Source: an uncultured Prevotella sp.
GTDB lineage: Bacteria > Bacteroidota > Bacteroidia > Bacteroidales > Bacteroidaceae
Length of the DNA: 64,000 bases
Reading direction: 5' to 3'
Assembly (NCBI GenBank): GCA_900543585.1
Contig: UQRP01000006.1
Span: 27,696-91,695 of the forward strand
Positions 18,615 through 27,535 of the stretch are shown here, piece by piece. The notes under the pieces were generated by a model. That model was given only the letters and a program-made list of their open reading frames with translations, had not been told where the DNA came from and did no database searches. Positions within the stretch are counted from its first letter, which is position 1. Every line of letters begins with the position of its first letter. The position numbers were made by a program, and so were the translations under genes.

Positions 18615-18705
18615 ATAAAAAAGTTGCATTCCCGCCTTTTGGGGTGAGTTTTTTCTTGGCTTTGCCGCCTTTTTTGCTGTTATAGCGAAAAAGATGGCAT
18701 AAAAT

Positions 18706-18736
18706 TTGGCCAATCGGCATAAAAGCAGTAATTTTG
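18706..18736 (+). promoter_or_regulatory. Promoter for tRNA-Pro (TTG-N20-TAATTTTG)
   Basis: TTG at 18706-18708 is followed after 20 bases by TAATTTTG at 18729-18736. The tRNA begins 23 bases downstream. Confidence 0.65.
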
Positions 18737-18758
18737 CACTCGCTAAAGAAAATTAGCA

Positions 18759-18832
18759 CGGGGTGTAGCGCAGTCCGGTAGCGCTCCTGGTTTGGGACCA
18801 GGTGGTCGCAGGTTCGAATCCTGTCGCCCCGA
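18759..18832 (+). tRNA. tRNA-Pro (anticodon TGG)
   Basis: The 74-base sequence folds as a full cloverleaf. The acceptor stem is CGGGGTG/CGCCCCG with one G-T pair. The D arm is GCGCAGTCCGGTAGCGC. The anticodon stem CCTGG/CCAGG encloses loop TTTGGGA, giving anticodon TGG. The T arm is GCAGGTTCGAATCCTGT. The CCA end is not encoded (ACA follows). It has its own promoter and a strong terminator, so it is a single-gene unit. Confidence 0.97.
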
Positions 18833-18842
18833 CATGAAGATG

Positions 18843-18876
18843 CGTGTCAGAAGTTTTGCTTCTGACACGTTTTTTT
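18843..18876 (+). terminator. Intrinsic terminator of tRNA-Pro
   Basis: A perfect 11-bp stem (CGTGTCAGAAG/CTTCTGACACG) with a five-base loop is followed by seven T. Confidence 0.92.
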
Positions 18877-18942
18877 ATGCCTTACAATGCTGAGGACAGC
18901 ATGCTATTATCAAAAAAGAGGATGTATATATCCTCTTTCTAT

Positions 18943-19602
18943 TTATTCAGCATTTTGCTGTGGCTGTTCAGCATGTGGTTGCTTGCGTTTGCCGAAATAC
19001 CATTTGCCAACGAAGTATATCAGGGCGATGGCAACAAGTGCGATGATGACAATCTTGATGTACTCGCCATATTCCATAATCTTATCGTTGAGGTGCTCTT
19101 CAGGGACTATGGAGTGGAGATACCAGCCCAGTCCAGCGAGGATGAGATGCCATCCGCCGGCGCCGATAGTGGTGTAGAGCAGGAATTTCCAGTAGCTCAT
19201 TTTGGACAGTCCGGCGGGGATGGAGATGAGATGCCGGATGCCGGGGATGAGACGTCCTGTGATGGTGGCTACCATGCCGTGCTTGTTGAAGTAGCCCTCA
19301 CTGTGTTCGACTTTCTTTTGGTTGAGCAGACAGAGATGGCCCAACCGGCTGTTGGCGAAGCGGTAGATGATGGGGCGGCCCAGATAATAACCAGCGAGAT
19401 AGTTGATGGTAGCGCCGCAGTCAGCTCCTAAGGTGGCGAAGAGTACGACGAGGAAGATATTAAGGTGTCCGGCTGCGGAGTGATAGGCTGCCGGGGCTAC
19501 GACAAGCTCAGACGGAACGGGGACAACGGTACTCTCAAGGAGCATGAGCAGGAAGACAGTGCCGTAGTTGAGGTTGCTGAGAAGGGATGAGATGATGTTC
19601 AT
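18943..19602 (-). CDS. DedA family membrane protein
   Basis: The protein has 219 residues with about five hydrophobic segments. DedA (VTT/SNARE-associated) features are present: the ESTVVPVPSELV re-entrant region near residue 23, GADCGATINYLAGYYLGR, and the loop with essential arginines in TGRLIPGIRHLISIPAGL. DedA proteins sit in the inner membrane and are linked to undecaprenyl-phosphate or phospholipid flipping and to membrane homeostasis. The tail is hydrophilic (GKRKQPHAEQPQQ). Its ATG overlaps the stop of the TPR gene by four bases, so it is the last gene of the glnS-TPR-dedA operon. It ends 66 bases from the tRNA-Pro terminator on the other strand. Confidence 0.9.
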   Translation of the reverse strand: MNIISSLLSNLNYGTVFLLMLLESTVVPVPSELVVAPAAYHSAAGHLNIFLVVLFATLGADCGATINYLAGYYLGRPIIYRFANSRLGHLCLLNQKKVEHSEGYFNKHGMVATITGRLIPGIRHLISIPAGLSKMSYWKFLLYTTIGAGGWHLILAGLGWYLHSIVPEEHLNDKIMEYGEYIKIVIIALVAIALIYFVGKWYFGKRKQPHAEQPQQNAE

Positions 19603-21038
19603 TCTTTCTTTTTATGTATGGGATGATGTATGGCGTAATTGTAGAAGTCGCGGACGGCCATGCCGTTGGGGAAGACATCGGACATCTCGCGCTGCAGCCC
19701 ATAGGGGTTGCGCTCCGTGGCCTTCTTCAGGTCGCTTAGAAATTCGTCCTGAAGGCCTAACTCGTAGTCGGTGCGTACGAGATAAGACCAAAAGTCATTG
19801 TAGATTTTGTTGTTGTCAGCGTCGGCGAGCTGCCGTAGAATATCGTGGGCCTGCTGCATATAGCCGGTGTCGAAATAGCAGAAAGCAATGTAGAAACGAA
19901 TGTTGTTGCGCTCGTCCTTGCTTGTCATCTTGTCGGCATAGGCGAAGTAGGCAGTTGCTTCGGGCAGTTTAGCCGCTAAGAGGGCGAGGTATCCGCGGAG
20001 CACAGCCATGTCGGGAGACTTCTTTCCGGTGAACTGCTCTAACTTGTCAGCAATTTCAAAGGCCTTCTCGTGGTTTCCCATGGTGGCATAGATAAGACAC
20101 ATGTTGCGGTAGATGTCCATGCGGTTGGGAGAGAAGGGCGCCGTCAGCTTCTCAGCACGTTGCCAGTAGGTAAGTGCTTCATTGAGCTTGTTCTCAGCCA
20201 TCATCACAGCCGCAATACCCATGTAGCCCACCTCGCTCATTGGCTGCAAGCGGTTATAGTGGTTGTAGTAAGATACAGCCTCATTGGCATTGCCAAGAAT
20301 TGTGAGGGCGTTGGCTTTGCTGAGAATGGCATCGGTATCCTCGGAGTCGATGGCAAGGGCATAGTCGCAACTCTCAATGCTGTCGCTGATATCGTTGTTG
20401 AGATATTGCGCCGTAGCCAATGCATTCCAGTAAGCATTGTTGTAAGGGTCGTGGTCGAGGAGGGTGTTGAAGATTCTGATACCCTCCTTGTATTTGCCTT
20501 TGTTGACAGCGATGCGGCCTTTTATCTCCTGATAGTCGTCATTGTCGGTGTCCTCGCATTCGTCGAGCCATAGCTCGGCGAGGTCGTAGACGTCGTAGTC
20601 TACGTAGAGGGTAGCCACGTCGAGACAGAAGTCTTCTCTGTCGTCCTCGTCGATTTCTCCTTTCTTGTCTTGTAGATATTTCTCTGCGTCATTCGCCCTT
20701 CCGTCGGCAATCATGATCTCGGCCACCGTGTAATAGTAGTCGAGATCTTGCTTGTCGGCAATCATGTTGGCGTAGTGCATGGCTTCCTCGGCGTCGTGGT
20801 CGATAAGTATGGCCACCCTGGCCCGGAAAGCCAAGGGTTGCGTGGCGCCGGGGAACATGCTGAGGGCTGTGTCTACAGCCTCAAGGGCATCATTGAACCT
20901 GCCGTGCAGTTGGTAGTATTCCGCGATGTCTGTATAGTCATCGGGTTCCAGATACAATGGATGCCCCGCGCTGAGGGCATCCTCGTAGTTCTGTAAGTTG
21001 TCTTTGAACTGTTTGGTATGGAAAATGTTGTCGCTCAA
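19599..21038 (-). CDS. Tetratricopeptide repeat protein
   Basis: The protein has 479 residues and consists almost wholly of TPR-like helical pairs. Recognisable units include YQLHGRFNDALEAVDTALSMFPG near residue 45, NKGKYKEGIRIFNTLLDHDP near residue 185, and MGNHEKAFEIADKLEQF near residue 320. No signal peptide or membrane segment is visible, so it is probably cytoplasmic. TPR arrays bind other proteins; no partner can be inferred. It starts nine bases after glnS and overlaps dedA by four bases, so translation is likely coupled within the operon. Confidence 0.85.
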   Translation of the reverse strand: MSDNIFHTKQFKDNLQNYEDALSAGHPLYLEPDDYTDIAEYYQLHGRFNDALEAVDTALSMFPGATQPLAFRARVAILIDHDAEEAMHYANMIADKQDLDYYYTVAEIMIADGRANDAEKYLQDKKGEIDEDDREDFCLDVATLYVDYDVYDLAELWLDECEDTDNDDYQEIKGRIAVNKGKYKEGIRIFNTLLDHDPYNNAYWNALATAQYLNNDISDSIESCDYALAIDSEDTDAILSKANALTILGNANEAVSYYNHYNRLQPMSEVGYMGIAAVMMAENKLNEALTYWQRAEKLTAPFSPNRMDIYRNMCLIYATMGNHEKAFEIADKLEQFTGKKSPDMAVLRGYLALLAAKLPEATAYFAYADKMTSKDERNNIRFYIAFCYFDTGYMQQAHDILRQLADADNNKIYNDFWSYLVRTDYELGLQDEFLSDLKKATERNPYGLQREMSDVFPNGMAVRDFYNYAIHHPIHKKKE

Positions 21039-21047
21039 ATTGAAATA

Positions 21048-22766
21048 CTATTTTTTGTTTTGTTTGGCCCAGGTGTCTTTCAGACCTACCGTCTTGTTAA
21101 AGACGGGCTTCTCGTCGGTGGTGTCGAGGTCGGCCATGAAATAACCTGTGCGTTGGAACTGCAAATACTGTCCGGGCTTCATCTTTGCAGCGAAGTCCTC
21201 GACGTAGCAGTTCTTATAGACATGAAGAGATTCTGGGTTGAGCAGCTCGCGGAAGTCGCGGTCGTCAGCTGACGGATTCTCCTCCTTGAAGAGGCGGTCG
21301 TACTCTCTGACTTCCGCCTTGACACAATCCTCCGCGTTGACCCAATGCAGGGTTCCCTTGACCTTGCGGTCAGCACCTGGCATTCCGCTCTTGGTCTCCG
21401 GGTCATATTCTGCCTGAATCTCAGTGATGTTGCCGTCAGCATCTTTGGTGCAACCGGTGCACTTGATGATGTAAGCGTTCTTCAGACGTACTTCCTTGCC
21501 CGGCGTCATGCGGAAGAAATTCTTGGGAGCGTCTTCCATGAAGTCGGCACGCTCTATCCAAAGATTGCGAGAGAAAGAAATCTTATGGCTTCCTGCTGTC
21601 TCGTCCTCAGGGTTGTTGATGGCGTCCATCTCTTCGGTCTTGCCTTCAGGATAGTTGGTGATGACGAGCTTGACAGGGTCGAGGACAGCGGAGACGCGGG
21701 TAGCCCGCTTGTTGAGGTCTTCGCGGACGGCAGCCTCAAGGAGTGCCATATCGTTGAGGGCGTCAAACTTGGTATAGCCGATGGAGCGGATGAAGTTCTT
21801 GATGGACTCGGGAGAATAGCCGCGGCGGCGCATACCGCAGAGTGTCGGCATGCGTGGGTCGTCCCAGCCGTTGACAAGATGCTCGTCGACGAGGGTGTGG
21901 AGTTTGCGCTTCGACATCACGGTGTAGGTGAGGTTGAGGCGGTTGAACTCTATCTGTCGGGGGCGGTTGTCGTCCAGGCCCTGAGCGGCGGTGCCGTCAT
22001 ATTCTTTCAGGAAATCAATAAAGAGGTTGTAGAGCGGACGGTGGGGGACAAACTCCAACGTGCAGATGGAGTGGGTGACACCCTCAAAGTAGTCGCTCTG
22101 TCCATGGGCAAAGTCATACATCGGATAGCAGTGCCATTTTGTTCCTGTACGGTGGTGCGGTGTCTGGATGATACGATAGATGATGGGGTCGCGGAAGTGC
22201 ATGTTGGGGTTGGCCATGTCAAGCTTAGCGCGCAACACCATGGAGCCCTCTACGGCCTCCGGTGTGTTCATCTGATTGAAGAGTCGAAGATTCTCTTCTA
22301 CGGGACGGTCACGATAGGGGCTGGCGGTGCCGGGCTCTGTGGGCGTGCCCTTCTGTTGGGCTATCTCCTCGGCGGTTTGCTCGTCAACATAGGCATGGCC
22401 GTTCTTAATCATCCAGATGGCGAAATCCCACAGCTTCTGGAAGTAGTCGGAAGCATAATAGATATGTCCCCACTGGAAGCCGAGCCACTTGATGTCGTTG
22501 AGGATGTTCTCAACATATTCGGTGTTCTCCTTCGACGGGTTGGTATCGTCGAAACGCAGGTTGCAGACGCCGCCATACTCCTTGGCTGCCCCAAAGTCCA
22601 TGCAGATGGCCTTGGCGTGTCCGATATGCAGATAGCCGTTAGGCTCTGGCGGGAAACGGGTCTGAATACGTCCACCGTTCTTTCCGGCGGCAAGGTCCTC
22701 CTCTATCAATTGCTCTACAAAGCTTAAGCTACGCTTCTCTTCCTTACTGTTATCTTTCGTTTCCAT
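21048..22766 (-). CDS. glnS: Glutaminyl-tRNA synthetase
   Basis: The protein has 572 residues, a normal length for a class Ic enzyme. It charges tRNA-Gln with glutamine using ATP. The HIGH motif lies in GYLHIGHAKAI (HIGH at 47-50) and the KMSKS-equivalent is VMSKR at 283-287. The FPPEPNGYLH start and RFDDTNP stretch are typical of GlnRS and exclude GluRS. The C-terminal anticodon-binding barrels are complete. It is the first gene of a three-gene operon with the TPR and dedA genes; the functional link is not obvious. A TAACTTTG box lies 22 bases upstream of the ATG. Confidence 0.97.
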   Translation of the reverse strand: METKDNSKEEKRSLSFVEQLIEEDLAAGKNGGRIQTRFPPEPNGYLHIGHAKAICMDFGAAKEYGGVCNLRFDDTNPSKENTEYVENILNDIKWLGFQWGHIYYASDYFQKLWDFAIWMIKNGHAYVDEQTAEEIAQQKGTPTEPGTASPYRDRPVEENLRLFNQMNTPEAVEGSMVLRAKLDMANPNMHFRDPIIYRIIQTPHHRTGTKWHCYPMYDFAHGQSDYFEGVTHSICTLEFVPHRPLYNLFIDFLKEYDGTAAQGLDDNRPRQIEFNRLNLTYTVMSKRKLHTLVDEHLVNGWDDPRMPTLCGMRRRGYSPESIKNFIRSIGYTKFDALNDMALLEAAVREDLNKRATRVSAVLDPVKLVITNYPEGKTEEMDAINNPEDETAGSHKISFSRNLWIERADFMEDAPKNFFRMTPGKEVRLKNAYIIKCTGCTKDADGNITEIQAEYDPETKSGMPGADRKVKGTLHWVNAEDCVKAEVREYDRLFKEENPSADDRDFRELLNPESLHVYKNCYVEDFAAKMKPGQYLQFQRTGYFMADLDTTDEKPVFNKTVGLKDTWAKQNKK

Positions 22767-22788
22767 GTTAGTTATTTCTTGTTTAGTG

Positions 22789-22796
22789 CAAAGTTA
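22789..22796 (-). promoter_or_regulatory. -7 box (TAACTTTG) for the glnS operon
   Basis: TAACTTTG on the minus strand lies 22 bases before the glnS ATG, giving a leader of about 18 bases. No TTG is seen at the -33 distance. Confidence 0.5.
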
Positions 22797-22861
22797 GTCA
22801 TATTTCCACAATATATGCTATTGTGCGCTAAAAAAAAGCGAAAAAAAAAGATAGATTATAT

Positions 22862-22892
22862 TTGCTTGGTATTAAATTTTTTATTACCTTTG
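22862..22892 (+). promoter_or_regulatory. Plus-strand promoter without an obvious gene (TTG-N20-TACCTTTG)
   Basis: TTG at 22862-22864 and TACCTTTG at 22885-22892 are 20 bases apart, the best-scoring spacing in this window. No plus-strand gene follows before a terminator about 55 bases on. Confidence 0.55.
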
Positions 22893-22897
22893 CAATG

Positions 22898-22987
22898 TTA
22901 TCCTGAATACAATCTTTTACTTTGAAAAGACTAATGCCTATTGAGAAAATGGCGCTCGCTGTGAAGCAAGCGCCATTTATTTTTTTA
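22898..22987 (+). ncRNA. Candidate small RNA between glnS and mltG
   Basis: Downstream of the promoter is a stretch of about 50 bases. It is followed by a 10-bp stem, AAATGGCGCT at 22947-22956 with AGCGCCATTT at 22969-22978, and then by TTTATTTTTTTATTT. This gives a predicted transcript of about 85-90 nt. No credible open frame lies inside. The hairpin could instead serve as terminator for mltG on the minus strand, but the T-run is richer on the plus strand. Confidence 0.4.
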
Positions 22988-23083
22988 TTTAGAATTTATT
23001 TTTCCTTTTCACGAGTGCTATACGCCTTGTTCATTCTTGTGTATAAGACATTTAGCCTTCTTGGTAAATTAGAATGTTTGCAG

Positions 23084-24130
23084 CTATTTAATGCCACGTC
23101 TGTTCAGGGCGGCAGCATAGCGGCGCGCATTGGCCATGTGCTCCTCATAGGTAGTGGCGAAGTCGTGGGTACCGCTGAAGTCGGACTTGGCGCACATATA
23201 TAGATAATTGTGGTGCACCATGTTCAGCACGGCGTCGATACCGGCGATAGAGGCTACGCGTATGGGCCCTGGGGGCAGTCCGGGATTAACGTAGGTATTG
23301 TAAGGGCTGTGCACGTGGAGCAGGTTGTTATAGATACGCTTCAGGGCAAAGTCCTTGAGGGCAAACTTGATGGTCGGGTCGGCCTGAAGGGGCATGCCCT
23401 GAGGATATTTGGCGTCGCGGAGCATGAGACGGTTGTAGTACATGCCGGCAATCATTGGCTTTTCACCATTGTTGGCTGTCTCCTCATCGACGATGCTCGC
23501 CAATGTAGCTACCTCAACGGGAGAAAGTTTCAGCGCCTCAGCTTTCTTCATCCGTGCGTCATCCCAGAATTTCTTGTTCTCTTTCTGCATGCGTTGAAGC
23601 AAGTTGTTGACGGAGGTGTCCCAATAAATGTCGTAGGTGTTGGGGATGAACAGGGCTGCAATGGTTGTGGTGTCATACCCCAACTCTCTGCAGGCAGCCT
23701 CATCAGTGAGGACCTTTACGATACTGGCGCTGTCTACCATCAGTTTCTTGCCCAGGGCTCCAGCCATATCCTGCATGGTCCTTACGCTGGGCACTACGAG
23801 CTGCAATGGTTCCTGCATGCCATTCTTGAAATGACGGAAGACGACATAGGCGCCCATTGATGGCTTGATGGCATAGCGGCCTGTACGCACACGCTTGATG
23901 AGATTGCTGTGGCGTGACAGAATACAGAAAGCCTGAAAGGTGTGGGTGCGCGAGACGGGCTTGAGCTTGGTCATCAACGAATCGTAGTTGTCGTCGCTGT
24001 CGACATAGACATATTGTGTTTCGCTCTTGCCCGAGAAAGATGTGAAAAAGTAGTAGTAAGCTAAGCCAAGAAGCACGATGATACATGCAGCGGCAGGGAA
24101 GATATACTTCTTACTAAGTTGTTTTTTCAT
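23084..24130 (-). CDS. mltG: Endolytic peptidoglycan transglycosylase MltG (YceG-like)
   Basis: The protein has 348 residues. It has a single N-terminal membrane helix (about residues 9-30), a LysM-like region, and the YceG catalytic domain. The domain shows FIPNTYDIYWDT, ASIVDEET, and GMPLQADPTIKFAL, and ends near SPYNTYVNPGLPPGPI. MltG cuts nascent glycan strands in the inner membrane's periplasmic face and sets strand length. In E. coli the matching active-site segment reads ASIVEKET; here the first acidic residue is Asp followed by Glu-Glu, a possible lineage variant. It is a single gene with its own promoter, divergent from the phosphatase gene. Confidence 0.93.
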   Translation of the reverse strand: MKKQLSKKYIFPAAACIIVLLGLAYYYFFTSFSGKSETQYVYVDSDDNYDSLMTKLKPVSRTHTFQAFCILSRHSNLIKRVRTGRYAIKPSMGAYVVFRHFKNGMQEPLQLVVPSVRTMQDMAGALGKKLMVDSASIVKVLTDEAACRELGYDTTTIAALFIPNTYDIYWDTSVNNLLQRMQKENKKFWDDARMKKAEALKLSPVEVATLASIVDEETANNGEKPMIAGMYYNRLMLRDAKYPQGMPLQADPTIKFALKDFALKRIYNNLLHVHSPYNTYVNPGLPPGPIRVASIAGIDAVLNMVHHNYLYMCAKSDFSGTHDFATTYEEHMANARRYAAALNRRGIK

Positions 24131-24153
24131 GACTAATAATGATTATCATGGTG

Positions 24154-24184
24154 CAAAGTTACGCTAAATCAAGGATATTGGCAA
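24154..24184 (-). promoter_or_regulatory. Promoter for mltG (TTG-N20-TAACTTTG)
   Basis: On the minus strand TTG at 24184-24182 is followed after 20 bases by TAACTTTG at 24161-24154, 23 bases before the ATG. Confidence 0.65.
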
Positions 24185-24233
24185 AACTTTTGCCTTTTCT
24201 TTTGTTTCTATTTATAGTATATATAATAATGTG

Positions 24234-24241
24234 TAACTTTG
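24234..24241 (+). promoter_or_regulatory. -7 box (TAACTTTG) for the phosphatase gene
   Basis: TAACTTTG lies 44 bases before the ATG at 24286. A -33 TTG was not found at the usual distance. Confidence 0.5.
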
Positions 24242-24285
24242 CACTCGAAATCAGCAATAGACAATAAGGATAACAAAACGTACTT

Positions 24286-24927
24286 ATGAGATACGATACT
24301 TACATTTTTGACTTGGACGGAACGCTCCTCAATACACTTAATGATTTGGCAGCCAGCTGCAACTATGCGCTTCGGAGCTATGGCTTCCCTGAGCACAGCG
24401 TGGACGACGTGCGCCGCTTTGTAGGCAACGGTGTTCGCTTGTTGATGTGCCGGGCTATCCCTGATGGCGACAACAATCCTAAGTTCGGGGACTGCTATGC
24501 TTGTTTCCGTGAGCACTATCTTCACCATAATCTGGACACAACGGCTCCCTATCCCGGTATCATGGACATGATAAAAGCGTTGAATGCCAATGGCAAGCAT
24601 ATCGCTGTGGTGAGTAATAAGTTCTATGAGGCGACGCGTGCACTGGTTCGCCACTTCTTTGGAGAAGAGATTTCTGTTGCTATCGGCGAGCGCCCCGATA
24701 TCCACAAGAAGCCTGCCCCCGATACCGTCAACGAAGCTTTGCGGCAGTTGGGTGTCGGTCGTGAGGGTGCTGTGTATATTGGTGACAGCGATGTAGACAT
24801 TGATACGGCGCGCAATAGCGGCATGCCCTGCATCAGTGTGCTGTGGGGCTTCCGTGATAAGGAATTCCTCTTGGAGCATGGGGCGACAACACTGGTAACA
24901 ACGCCGGAAGAGATTCTCACTATTTGA
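24286..24927 (+). CDS. HAD-family phosphatase, phosphoglycolate phosphatase type
   Basis: The protein has 213 residues. HAD motif I is DLDGT at residues 9-13, where the first Asp is the nucleophile. Motif II is the VVSN stretch near residue 108. The motif III lysine lies in HKKPAPD, and motif IV is IGDSDVDIDTA near residue 165. The helical cap between motifs I and II and the order KPAPD...GDSDVDI fit the Gph subfamily, which removes phosphate from 2-phosphoglycolate. In an anaerobe this may repair products of DNA damage or act on other small phosphoesters; specificity is not proven. It is a single gene, divergent from mltG, with a possible two-way terminator after it. Confidence 0.88.
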   Translation: MRYDTYIFDLDGTLLNTLNDLAASCNYALRSYGFPEHSVDDVRRFVGNGVRLLMCRAIPDGDNNPKFGDCYACFREHYLHHNLDTTAPYPGIMDMIKALNANGKHIAVVSNKFYEATRALVRHFFGEEISVAIGERPDIHKKPAPDTVNEALRQLGVGREGAVYIGDSDVDIDTARNSGMPCISVLWGFRDKEFLLEHGATTLVTTPEEILTI

Positions 24928-24948
24928 TGTTGACGCTTCTGTAAGAAG

Positions 24949-24985
24949 AAATCCCGGGCTACCAATCACAGGCAACTCGGGATTT
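24949..24985. terminator. Likely two-way terminator
   Basis: AAATCCCG/CGGGATTT form an 8-bp stem across a 21-base loop. On the minus strand TTTCTTCTT follows, and on the plus strand a run of TTTATTAATTT follows. It lies between the convergent phosphatase gene and the end of the SusCD operon. Confidence 0.5.
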
Positions 24986-25014
24986 ATTAATTTAGAGAGA
25001 AATATAATGTCCGG

Positions 25015-26190
25015 TTACCATCTTAATGGTGAACGCAGAATATTGTTGCTGATAAGAGCCTTAGCCATGGAAACTCTCCTTTTCGCAGCGTGAGCAGTTT
25101 TAGCAGTGGTAGCATTGCCGTTAGTAACCTTCTCAAACTGGGCATAAGCCAGATTTAGAAGTGTACCGGCATCCTTATCATAGGTCTTGCCATCGGTACT
25201 GAGGCCAAGTTGGAATGCATAGAACTCGTAGTTGCTTCCGAAGCCGTTCTGAGAAACACTCCAATAAGTGGAGCCGTCTGGGTCAACAGTCCATGAGGCT
25301 GTCGCTGTAACTTCTGTGTCTTTTGATGTATAGGCGTATTCATCCTTGGCAGCCATCACCATCCAGAGGACAGAATAGGTCTTGTCATCCGTAAAGGTGC
25401 CAATCTTGGAAAGGTTGGTGAAAGTGAACTCCGGCTTGTCGGTTCCTATTGTTACAGGCACTGACCATCCCAGTTCTGCCATTCCCTCGTCTGTGAAATG
25501 CATAGCGTAGGAGCCATTAGCCTCTTTGCCGATATTGACGCCCAGGACATGCCATTTCTTATTGGAATAGTAATACAGATTGTAATCGCCGAGAATATCC
25601 TTCTCCGGCGTGAACTGCATGACGTGAATAGAGTCTGTGATGATTCCACTTGAGTAATACACCCATGCCTGGCGCGGCTCTCCGGTGGCATTCTCTGTAG
25701 TGGTCACGGTCAGAGAATCGTCAGCAACAGAAGCGGACAGCCAGTCGGCCTTTGTCGTAACGGTCACCGGCAGGTTGTGGTTGATGTGAATCTTGTGCTC
25801 ACCGGCAGCGTCATTGAAGGTAGTCTTGCTGTTGGCTATCTCCATGACCATGCCGTCCTGGTCGATGTTCACCACGGCAGAGTCTTCAGCCGAGGATTTT
25901 ATGACGACAGAGGCGTGGCGAGTCTGGATGTCATTGTTCTGTGTGGCAGTGACCTTGACGGAGTTGCCGTCTATGGCTACCGTGGCCCAGTCATCGTTAG
26001 TGTACGCCGATACCGGTGTGTTGGCCACCGTGATGCTGTTGGTGCCGCCGATGGCATCAAATTTTGTCGTGGCTGATGTCACAGCTAAACCATGGGTGGC
26101 AATTTCATTTGTCGTGTCGTCGTTGTCACACGAGGAGAGTGCAAGACCTCCTAAAACGGTGATAGCGAGCATACTAAATATCTTCTTCAT
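25015..26190 (-). CDS. BACON-domain lipoprotein of the SusCD operon
   Basis: The protein has 391 residues and a lipoprotein signal (ALSSC, Cys21) followed by acidic residues (DNDDTTNE), which in Bacteroidota favours export to the cell surface. Two BACON-like domains follow (about residues 38-112 and 115-195). The first ends with the typical VNIDQDG strand and the second with a similar pattern of W-L-S-A. BACON domains are often linked to carbohydrate or mucin binding. The C-terminal half is a beta-rich region without a family I recognise. It is the last gene of the five-gene operon, 18 bases after the DUF4302 gene, and probably helps capture the same substrate. Confidence 0.8.
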   Translation of the reverse strand: MKKIFSMLAITVLGGLALSSCDNDDTTNEIATHGLAVTSATTKFDAIGGTNSITVANTPVSAYTNDDWATVAIDGNSVKVTATQNNDIQTRHASVVIKSSAEDSAVVNIDQDGMVMEIANSKTTFNDAAGEHKIHINHNLPVTVTTKADWLSASVADDSLTVTTTENATGEPRQAWVYYSSGIITDSIHVMQFTPEKDILGDYNLYYYSNKKWHVLGVNIGKEANGSYAMHFTDEGMAELGWSVPVTIGTDKPEFTFTNLSKIGTFTDDKTYSVLWMVMAAKDEYAYTSKDTEVTATASWTVDPDGSTYWSVSQNGFGSNYEFYAFQLGLSTDGKTYDKDAGTLLNLAYAQFEKVTNGNATTAKTAHAAKRRVSMAKALISNNILRSPLRW

Positions 26191-26208
26191 AATGATGTCT
26201 CTTTAGCG

Positions 26209-27528
26209 TTATTCAACTTTAGTCATTGTTCCATAGGTGAGGAATGCAATGTATGGCGATGCTTCTCCTGTAGAACTGACGAAACTGAAACCTGTTGGCG
26301 CTGCTCCTACCCATGTGCTATTTGATGGTATTCCTGTAGTTTCAACAAGGTAGAACGAATTGATACCATAGCCATTTGAAAGATCTTCAAATGTCAGCAC
26401 CGTGCCCTTCTGTGATAAGTCACGACTCATATTGAAGCCGAATGCTAAACTGTAATAGATGCTACCTCTGCCCGTCTTTGGATCCGGTGCCCAACCGAGA
26501 CAGTACACATCATTACCAGTAGCTGTCTTTGCTACAACTTGAGGCATCCATTGCAGGGAGCCTTGTGATTTAACGTATTTAAGCGTAACAGATATGTTGC
26601 CCAATCCTGATACTTTGTATGTAGAGCCATCTCCCGCCGGGGTGAGTGTGAGATTGAAAACACTGCCGTCACCGGCCTCAAGCTGCCACTTTCCTTCGAA
26701 ATCTTTGTAGAACATGTAATTCTTTGGCAGGTTGACATCCAAAGAAAGGGCTGAGGCTCCCTTGTCGGGAGATGTAAAGCCCATTTTGTCAGCATCGTAG
26801 ACAAGATGTTGTACATCTATACCATTATAGCTGATGGGACTCAAGAGAACAATACCATTTGTGGAAACATAATATGGCATGTCAATCGTATTGCCTTTGG
26901 CAGTTACCTCCATGATACGTTCGTCGCTGAGCATTGCAGTACCAATGCTGTCACCATTATCACGCAGTGTGAATGTCTGCATGAGGCTACCATCTACACT
27001 CTGTATCTTGGCAATCTCATCCGACCATTTCACGTCGTCGGGCATGCGGGTCATCACCATCTTGTTGCCATACTTCTTTCCGCGGAGATAGATTGAGTCG
27101 TTGGTGGTGCGAAGGATGACGAATTCATAGTCTTGCTGAATCTGTGATCCATCCTGCTCGGGGTTGGCGGCATGATGGAAGATTTGATTGTAGGTGTTGA
27201 AGGTGAGCACGGGTCCCTCGTCGGCTATGACATCGTAGCTTGAGGACGTTGTCATGTCGGGATCTGCTATTTCGCTGCCTACAGATACCTTGCCATTGTT
27301 GAACTTCATGAAGTAGGTGTATCCGCCACCCGTGTTATCTTTACCCATCCACAGGTGAAGCTCCCAGCCGTTGGTAGCCGATTCGAGCAAAGCCTTATCG
27401 GAGGCGATGCTCTCCTCTATGCGTTGTGCTGCCGGCGTATCGAAAGTCTCGTTGTCATCATGCAGTGAGCACGACGTCGCCAGGAACAATGCTCCCAAGG
27501 CGAAGATACTGAATATTTTATTTCTCAT
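26209..27528 (-). CDS. DUF4302 surface lipoprotein
   Basis: The protein has 439 residues with a lipoprotein signal (LATSC, Cys20). The opening of the mature part (RIEESIASDKALLESATNGWELHLWMG) and a Gly-rich YTYFMKFNNGKV strand match the DUF4302 family, found in Bacteroidota beside SusC/SusD pairs. No catalytic motif is visible, so it is likely a binding or structural component. It lies seven bases after the zinc metallohydrolase gene and 18 bases before the BACON gene, so co-transcription is likely. The family name is recalled from sequence pattern only; a domain search would settle it. Confidence 0.78.
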   Translation of the reverse strand: MRNKIFSIFALGALFLATSCSLHDDNETFDTPAAQRIEESIASDKALLESATNGWELHLWMGKDNTGGGYTYFMKFNNGKVSVGSEIADPDMTTSSSYDVIADEGPVLTFNTYNQIFHHAANPEQDGSQIQQDYEFVILRTTNDSIYLRGKKYGNKMVMTRMPDDVKWSDEIAKIQSVDGSLMQTFTLRDNGDSIGTAMLSDERIMEVTAKGNTIDMPYYVSTNGIVLLSPISYNGIDVQHLVYDADKMGFTSPDKGASALSLDVNLPKNYMFYKDFEGKWQLEAGDGSVFNLTLTPAGDGSTYKVSGLGNISVTLKYVKSQGSLQWMPQVVAKTATGNDVYCLGWAPDPKTGRGSIYYSLAFGFNMSRDLSQKGTVLTFEDLSNGYGINSFYLVETTGIPSNSTWVGAAPTGFSFVSSTGEASPYIAFLTYGTMTKVE

Positions 27529-27535
27529 AGCGTGA

